In this document: in pieces, positions 47,962 through 53,532 of the stretch
Position numbering within the stretch: position 1 is the first letter of the stretch
Layout of the letters: the number at the start of each line of letters is the position of its first letter
From: Mycobacterium sp. E3198
GTDB lineage: Bacteria; Actinomycetota; Actinomycetes; Mycobacteriales; Mycobacteriaceae
DNA: 53,532 bases
Assembly: GCF_001667015.1 (NCBI RefSeq)
Contig: NZ_LZIS01000023.1
Location: 1 to 53,532 of the forward strand
Direction: 5' to 3'
Notes under the pieces: model-generated
What the model was told of the DNA's origin: nothing
The model's input: only the letters and a program-made list of their open reading frames with translations
Databases searched by the model: none
Program-made: the position numbers and the translations under genes

Positions 47962-48983
47962 CGATCATCTTGGCCATCGAAACCTCCTGCGACGAAACGG
48001 GAGTCGGCATCGCCCGCCTCGGCGATGACGGCACCGTCACGCTGCTCGCCGACGAGGTCGCGTCCAGCGTCGACGAACACGTGCGCTTCGGCGGCGTCGT
48101 CCCCGAGATCGCCTCCCGCGCGCACCTCGAGGCGCTGGGCCCCGCCATGCGCCGCGCGCTGGCGGCCGCCGGCCTCGACAAGCCCGACGTCATCGCGGCC
48201 ACCATCGGGCCCGGGCTGGCCGGCGCCCTGTTGGTGGGAGTCGCCGCGGCCAAGGCGTACGCGGCCGCCTGGGACGTGCCGTTCTACGCCGTCAACCACC
48301 TGGGCGGGCACCTGGCCGCCGACGTCTACGAACACGGGCCGCTGCCCGAGTGCGTGGCGCTGCTGGTGTCCGGCGGCCACACCCACCTCTTGCACGTGCG
48401 GTCCCTCGGCGAACCGATCGTCGAGCTGGGCAGCACCGTCGACGACGCCGCCGGCGAGGCCTACGACAAGGTGGCGCGGCTGCTGGGACTGGGCTATCCG
48501 GGCGGCAAGGTGCTCGACGACCTGGCCCGCACCGGCGACCGCGACGCCATCACGTTCCCGCGCGGCATGACCGGCCCGGCCGACGACGCGTACGCGTTCA
48601 GCTTCTCCGGGCTCAAGACCGCCGTCGCCCGCCACGTGGAGAGCCACCCCGACGCCGCAACCGCGGACGTCGCCGCCGGCTTCCAGGAGGCCGTCGCCGA
48701 CGTGCTCACCAAAAAGGCGGTGCGCGCGGCCAGCGCGCTGGGCGTCTCGACCCTGCTGATCGCCGGGGGAGTGGCCGCGAACTCGCGATTGCGGGAGCTC
48801 GCCACGCAGCGCTGCGCGGCCGCGGGGCTGACGCTGCGCATCCCCCGGCCGCGGCTGTGCACCGACAACGGCGCGATGATCGCCGCCTTCGCCGCGCACC
48901 TGGTGGCCGCGGGGGCGCCGCCGTCGCCCCTGGACGTGCCCAGCGACCCGGGCCTGCCGGTGGTAAAAGCACAGGTGAGCTGA
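47958..48983 (+). CDS. tsaD: tRNA N6-threonylcarbamoyltransferase TsaD
   Basis: 341 residues. This ASKHA enzyme transfers the threonylcarbamoyl group to A37. [14 protein letters not shown] opens the fold, [10 protein letters not shown] carries the metal His pair, and [10 protein letters not shown] and [19 protein letters not shown] are further signatures. ATG 47958 overlaps the rimI stop (ATGA). It is the last gene before the groES control region. Confidence 0.97.
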   Translation: MTIILAIETSCDETGVGIARLGDDGTVTLLADEVASSVDEHVRFGGVVPEIASRAHLEALGPAMRRALAAAGLDKPDVIAATIGPGLAGALLVGVAAAKAYAAAWDVPFYAVNHLGGHLAADVYEHGPLPECVALLVSGGHTHLLHVRSLGEPIVELGSTVDDAAGEAYDKVARLLGLGYPGGKVLDDLARTGDRDAITFPRGMTGPADDAYAFSFSGLKTAVARHVESHPDAATADVAAGFQEAVADVLTKKAVRAASALGVSTLLIAGGVAANSRLRELATQRCAAAGLTLRIPRPRLCTDNGAMIAAFAAHLVAAGAPPSPLDVPSDPGLPVVKAQVS

Positions 48984-49032
48984 TGTTCGCTCAGCGCGGA
49001 CACCCCAATGCGGCAGAAGCACCGGGGCGGCC

Positions 49033-49066
49033 TTGAGTGCTAGCACTCGCATGTATAGAGTGCTAG
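49033..49066 (+). promoter_or_regulatory. groES promoter and CIRCE (HrcA operator)
   Basis: CTAGCACTC (49040-49048) and GAGTGCTAG (49058-49066) with a 9-bp spacer form a CIRCE element, the HrcA repressor site. TTGAGT (49033-49038) and TATAGA (49054-49059), 15 bp apart, are likely -35 and -10 and lie inside it. A further overlapping palindrome GAGTGCTAGCACTC spans 49035-49048. The ~170-bp stretch from here to groES is the leader and holds no other gene. Confidence 0.85.
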
Positions 49067-49237
49067 GTGGCAATCGGCCAAGCCCTGCGCCGGCACCCGC
49101 GACGACGGCGCTCGGGCAACGGATGGATGCTGGATCAACTGATAATTCGGGCGGTTCGGGGCTTGCCCCGGACCGACCGCCAACTCCGGCCGGGGTGAAC
49201 GCCCCGGACCCGATCTAACTAGTGGAGGGCTCCAATC

Positions 49238-51251
<2,014 letters not shown>

Positions 51252-51262
51252 AAGCACCAACT

Positions 51263-51303
51263 AACGAAGCACCCCCGGTCAAATTGGCCGGGGGCGCTTC
51301 GTT
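51263..51303 (+). terminator. intrinsic terminator after groEL1
   Basis: AACGAAGC (51263-51270) and GCTTCGTT (51296-51303) pair around an inner CCCCCGG/CCGGGGG stem, with one mismatch between them. The stem starts 12 bp after the stop. It is a strong hairpin without a U-tract. Confidence 0.75.
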
Positions 51304-51346
51304 GGAGAGGTAGCCGCTCCGTGTCAGCCTGCGACTCGCAGCTTGA

Positions 51347-51375
51347 TTGACCGAATTGCCGCGCGGCGTCAGGAT
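51347..51375 (+). promoter_or_regulatory. possible promoter of the P450 gene
   Basis: TTGACC (51347-51352) and the weaker hexamer CAGGAT (51370-51375) are separated by 17 bp and lie 37 bp before the P450 start. The -35 is good, the -10 is poor. Confidence 0.3.
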
Positions 51376-51412
51376 GAGCACGGTTCGCGTCCGATGAAGG
51401 GGTTGCAGGTTT

Positions 51413-52615
51413 ATGGGTGTCAAGACTGCGAGTGAACTGTCCTACGACCCCTACGATGTCGAACTCAACGCCGACCCGTATCCGCTGTTTCAGCGGCTCC
51501 GCGAGGAGGCGCCGCTGTCCTACAACGAACAACACGACTTCTACGCGCTGAGCCGATTTGACGACGTGCATGCAGCGCTGAATGACCATGAGACGTTCAG
51601 TTCTGCCCGGGGCAACATTCTCGAGTTGATCAAGGCCGACATGCCGATTCCGCCCGGAGTGTTTCTCATGGAGGACCCGCCGCTGCACGACATCTATCGC
51701 CAGAGCCTTTCTCGCATGTTCACGCCACGCAAAATGCGTGAGGTCGAGGCCACCGCACGGCAATTCTGTGCCGAGAGCCTCGATCCGTTCGTTGGCACCG
51801 GGGAGTTTGATTTCATCACCAATCTGGGCGCCGAGATGCCGGTGCGAGTCGTGTGCAGGCTACTGGGAATTCCCGATGAGATGCGGCAGGAGGTCTTCGA
51901 CCTCGCCGAAGGTCACGTCAACACCGAGGCCGGCGGGCAAATGAAAGCAGCGTCCGCCGGGCTGGAAACAGGGCAGTTGTTCGCCGACTACCTCGATTGG
52001 CGAGCTGAACATCCCTCCGACGACGTTGTCACCGAATTGCTCGGCGTCGAATTCACCGACCTCGACGGCACGAGACGGGGCCTGACCCGTGAGGAACTGC
52101 TGATTTGCATCACGCTGGTCGCCGCCGGCGGCGCCGAGACGACGACCCGGCTAATCGGTTGGGCCGGAAAGGTTTTGGCCGAGCACCCCGAGCAGCGCCG
52201 GGAGCTGGTCGCCGATCGCAGCCTGATTGCGGGCGCCATCGAGGAGCTGCTGCGCTTCGAGCCTCCCGCGCCACACATCGCGCGCACCCTCACGCGCGAT
52301 GTGCGGTACTACGGACAACACGTGCCGGGCGGCAGCATCATGATGTTGCTCGCCGGTGCTGCAAACCGTGACCACCGGCAGTTCCCAGCCGACGGCGACG
52401 TCTTCGACATTCACCGCAAGGCGGGAGCCCATGTCGGCTTCGGTGTTGGCGTGCATTACTGCCTGGGAGCGTCGCTAGCCCGGATGGAGGGCCGCGTAGC
52501 GCTCGACGAGGTGCTCAACCGCTTCCCGGAGTGGGACATCGATATGTCTCGGGCACGGATGACCACGACATCGACAGTTCGCGGCTGGGAAACGATGCCG
52601 GCCGTCCTGGCATGA
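51413..52615 (+). CDS. cytochrome P450
   Basis: 400 residues, a soluble bacterial class I type. The I-helix is AGGAETTTR, the ExxR motif lies in EELLRFEPP, and the haem ligand is Cys350 in FGVGVHYCLGASLAR. It needs a ferredoxin and reductase, none of which is encoded nearby. The substrate is unknown. The base composition is noticeably less GC-rich than groEL1 before it, which fits an accessory gene acquired at this site. In M. tuberculosis the equivalent place after groEL1 has whiB3 nearby, not a P450 (from memory). Confidence 0.92.
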   Translation: MGVKTASELSYDPYDVELNADPYPLFQRLREEAPLSYNEQHDFYALSRFDDVHAALNDHETFSSARGNILELIKADMPIPPGVFLMEDPPLHDIYRQSLSRMFTPRKMREVEATARQFCAESLDPFVGTGEFDFITNLGAEMPVRVVCRLLGIPDEMRQEVFDLAEGHVNTEAGGQMKAASAGLETGQLFADYLDWRAEHPSDDVVTELLGVEFTDLDGTRRGLTREELLICITLVAAGGAETTTRLIGWAGKVLAEHPEQRRELVADRSLIAGAIEELLRFEPPAPHIARTLTRDVRYYGQHVPGGSIMMLLAGAANRDHRQFPADGDVFDIHRKAGAHVGFGVGVHYCLGASLARMEGRVALDEVLNRFPEWDIDMSRARMTTTSTVRGWETMPAVLA

Positions 52616-52729
52616 AAACCAATCGCGGCTCGCTGCCTTAACATTCGGCCTGGATGTAGTGCCGAAGCAACACTCCCGTTGGGTCTCTGGTTTGGTTGGC
52701 AATGAGCACGGCGACCAGGGGAAGAGGCC

Positions 52730-53395
52730 ATGGACGTATACGACGCAGTCACAACCCGACGAGCCGTGCGCGGGTTCACCGACCAGCCCGTGTCGAGGGA
52801 GGTGCTGGAGCGCGTGCTGTCCGCCGCCGCGTGGGCGCCGTCCGGATCAAACCTCCAGTCGTGGAACTCCTACGTGGTGACGGGCGCGCCGCTGGCCGAG
52901 CTCAAAAAGCGCGCCGGCGCACGTGTCGCCGCTCGCGACCCATGGGACGAGCGGGAGTACGAGATGTACCCGACCGACCTGAAATCCCCCTATCGCGAAC
53001 GTCGATCCGCTTTCGGCCATGAGCGCTACAGCGCACTCGGCATTGAACGCGAGGATTGGGAGGCGCGTCAGAGGGCAGCTTCCGCGAATTGGGACTGTTT
53101 TGGCGCGCCCGCCGCCCTGTTTTGCTACATCGACCGCGACCTTGGCCGGCCCCAATGGGCTGACGTCGGTATGTATTTGCAGACCGTCATGCTGCTGCTC
53201 CGCGCCGAAGGGCTGCATAGTTGCCCCCAGATGGCGTGGTCGGTGTATCGCAAGACCGTCGCGGAGATCCTCTCACCCCCCGACGGGCTGATCCTCTTCT
53301 GTGGCATGTCGATCGGGTATGAGGACCCTGCCGTCGGTTACGCACGAACGGGCCGGGCGCCGCTCGACGAGACGGTTACGTTCGTCCACGGTTAG
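52730..53395 (+). CDS. nitroreductase-family flavoprotein
   Basis: 221 residues. RRAVRGFTDQPVSREVLERVLSAAAWAPSGSNLQSW (seen in part) is the typical FMN-binding N-terminus, and DVGMYLQTVMLLLRAEGLHSCPQMAW is the second half of the domain. These are NAD(P)H-dependent FMN enzymes acting on nitroaromatics, quinones or enones. The start is ATG 52730, preceded by GGGGAAGAGG. It lies 114 bp after the P450 and might act with it on the same compound; that is inference. Confidence 0.88.
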   Translation: MDVYDAVTTRRAVRGFTDQPVSREVLERVLSAAAWAPSGSNLQSWNSYVVTGAPLAELKKRAGARVAARDPWDEREYEMYPTDLKSPYRERRSAFGHERYSALGIEREDWEARQRAASANWDCFGAPAALFCYIDRDLGRPQWADVGMYLQTVMLLLRAEGLHSCPQMAWSVYRKTVAEILSPPDGLILFCGMSIGYEDPAVGYARTGRAPLDETVTFVHG

Positions 53396-53396
53396 T

Positions 53397-53413
53397 CCAC
53401 CGATCGGCGGTGG
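53397..53413. terminator. hairpin after the nitroreductase gene
   Basis: CCACCG and CGGTGG are separated by ATCGG, immediately after the stop codon. Short, GC-rich and without a U-tract; possibly bidirectional. Confidence 0.4.
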
Positions 53414-53487
53414 TCGACGTGGTCCTCGAGACAGCAACCATTGCGCGCGTTTTCGGGGCATTGTCAATCGGTTAGTGCAACATCTGG

Positions 53488-53532
53488 TCAGGCTGCTTGC
53501 TTGAGGAGTTTGGCGAGTCGTTGGGCGGGGGT
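53488..53532 (-). CDS. possible transposase C-terminus (partial)
   Basis: On the minus strand the last 14 codons before the TGA at 53488-53490 read TPAQRLAKLLKQAA. The sense looks protein-like and the basic, helical tail resembles the ends of some insertion-sequence transposases. It runs off the window, so neither family nor length can be given. The neighbouring drop in GC supports a mobile-element edge but does not prove it. Confidence 0.3.
   Translation of the reverse strand, partial: TPAQRLAKLLKQAA

Overview
The window is chromosomal DNA of a slow-growing Mycobacterium. The evidence is very high GC, GTG/TTG starts, a PE_PGRS gene, an ESX-4 (type VII secretion) locus, tandem cutinases, F420-type LLM oxidoreductases and a His-tailed GroEL1. 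Gene order from infA to groEL1 largely follows the M. tuberculosis H37Rv block Rv3462c to Rv3417c, in the opposite orientation; this comparison is from memory, not an alignment. No rRNA, tRNA or CRISPR array was seen.

Layout. 1-536: 5' part of a PE_PGRS gene (minus). 649-5338: a minus-strand run of two paralogous LLM oxidoreductases, rmlB, rmlC, an LpqH-like lipoprotein and an SDR. 5490-7310: a PknD-like Ser/Thr kinase with an NHL-type propeller. 7345-10499: a minus-strand pair, a cyclic-nucleotide-domain histidine kinase coupled to a receiver/thioredoxin-reductase-like fusion. 10752-15417: infA-rpmJ-rpsM-rpsK-rpsD-rpoA-rplQ-truA. 15470-16977: two cutinases. 17105-26779: ESX-4 (eccB4, mycP4, eccD4, eccC4, an Rv3446c-type gene, esxU, esxT). 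26864-27450: a ribbon-helix-helix/Doc toxin-antitoxin module between esxT and rplM. 27625-30046: rplM, rpsI, glmM. 30094-31664: a coupled pair of putative type VII secretion-associated proteins. 31669-34225: LLM oxidoreductase, SnoaL-like protein, serine-less alpha/beta hydrolase and a tiny conserved gene. 34747-42993: glmS, DUF4436 protein, rhomboid-like protein, S9 peptidase, nnr, gadB. 43067-44096: a SufR-like regulator coupled to a group III truncated haemoglobin. 44143-48983: alr, hydrolase, tsaE, tsaB, rimI, tsaD. 49040-51251: CIRCE-controlled groES-groEL1. 51413-53395: a less GC-rich accessory stretch with a P450 and a nitroreductase, ending in a possible transposase tail.

Most of the window is housekeeping: translation, RNA polymerase alpha, rhamnose and amino-sugar supply for the wall, D-alanine, t6A tRNA modification and chaperonin. 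The parts most worth follow-up are (i) the histidine kinase whose partner regulator ends in a flavoprotein lacking the thioredoxin reductase CxxC, (ii) the Fe-S-type regulator plus truncated haemoglobin with a compact operator, (iii) the toxin-antitoxin module with an apparently leaderless promoter inside its operator, (iv) a palindrome inserted in frame into truA, and (v) the secretion-associated pair beside ESX-4.
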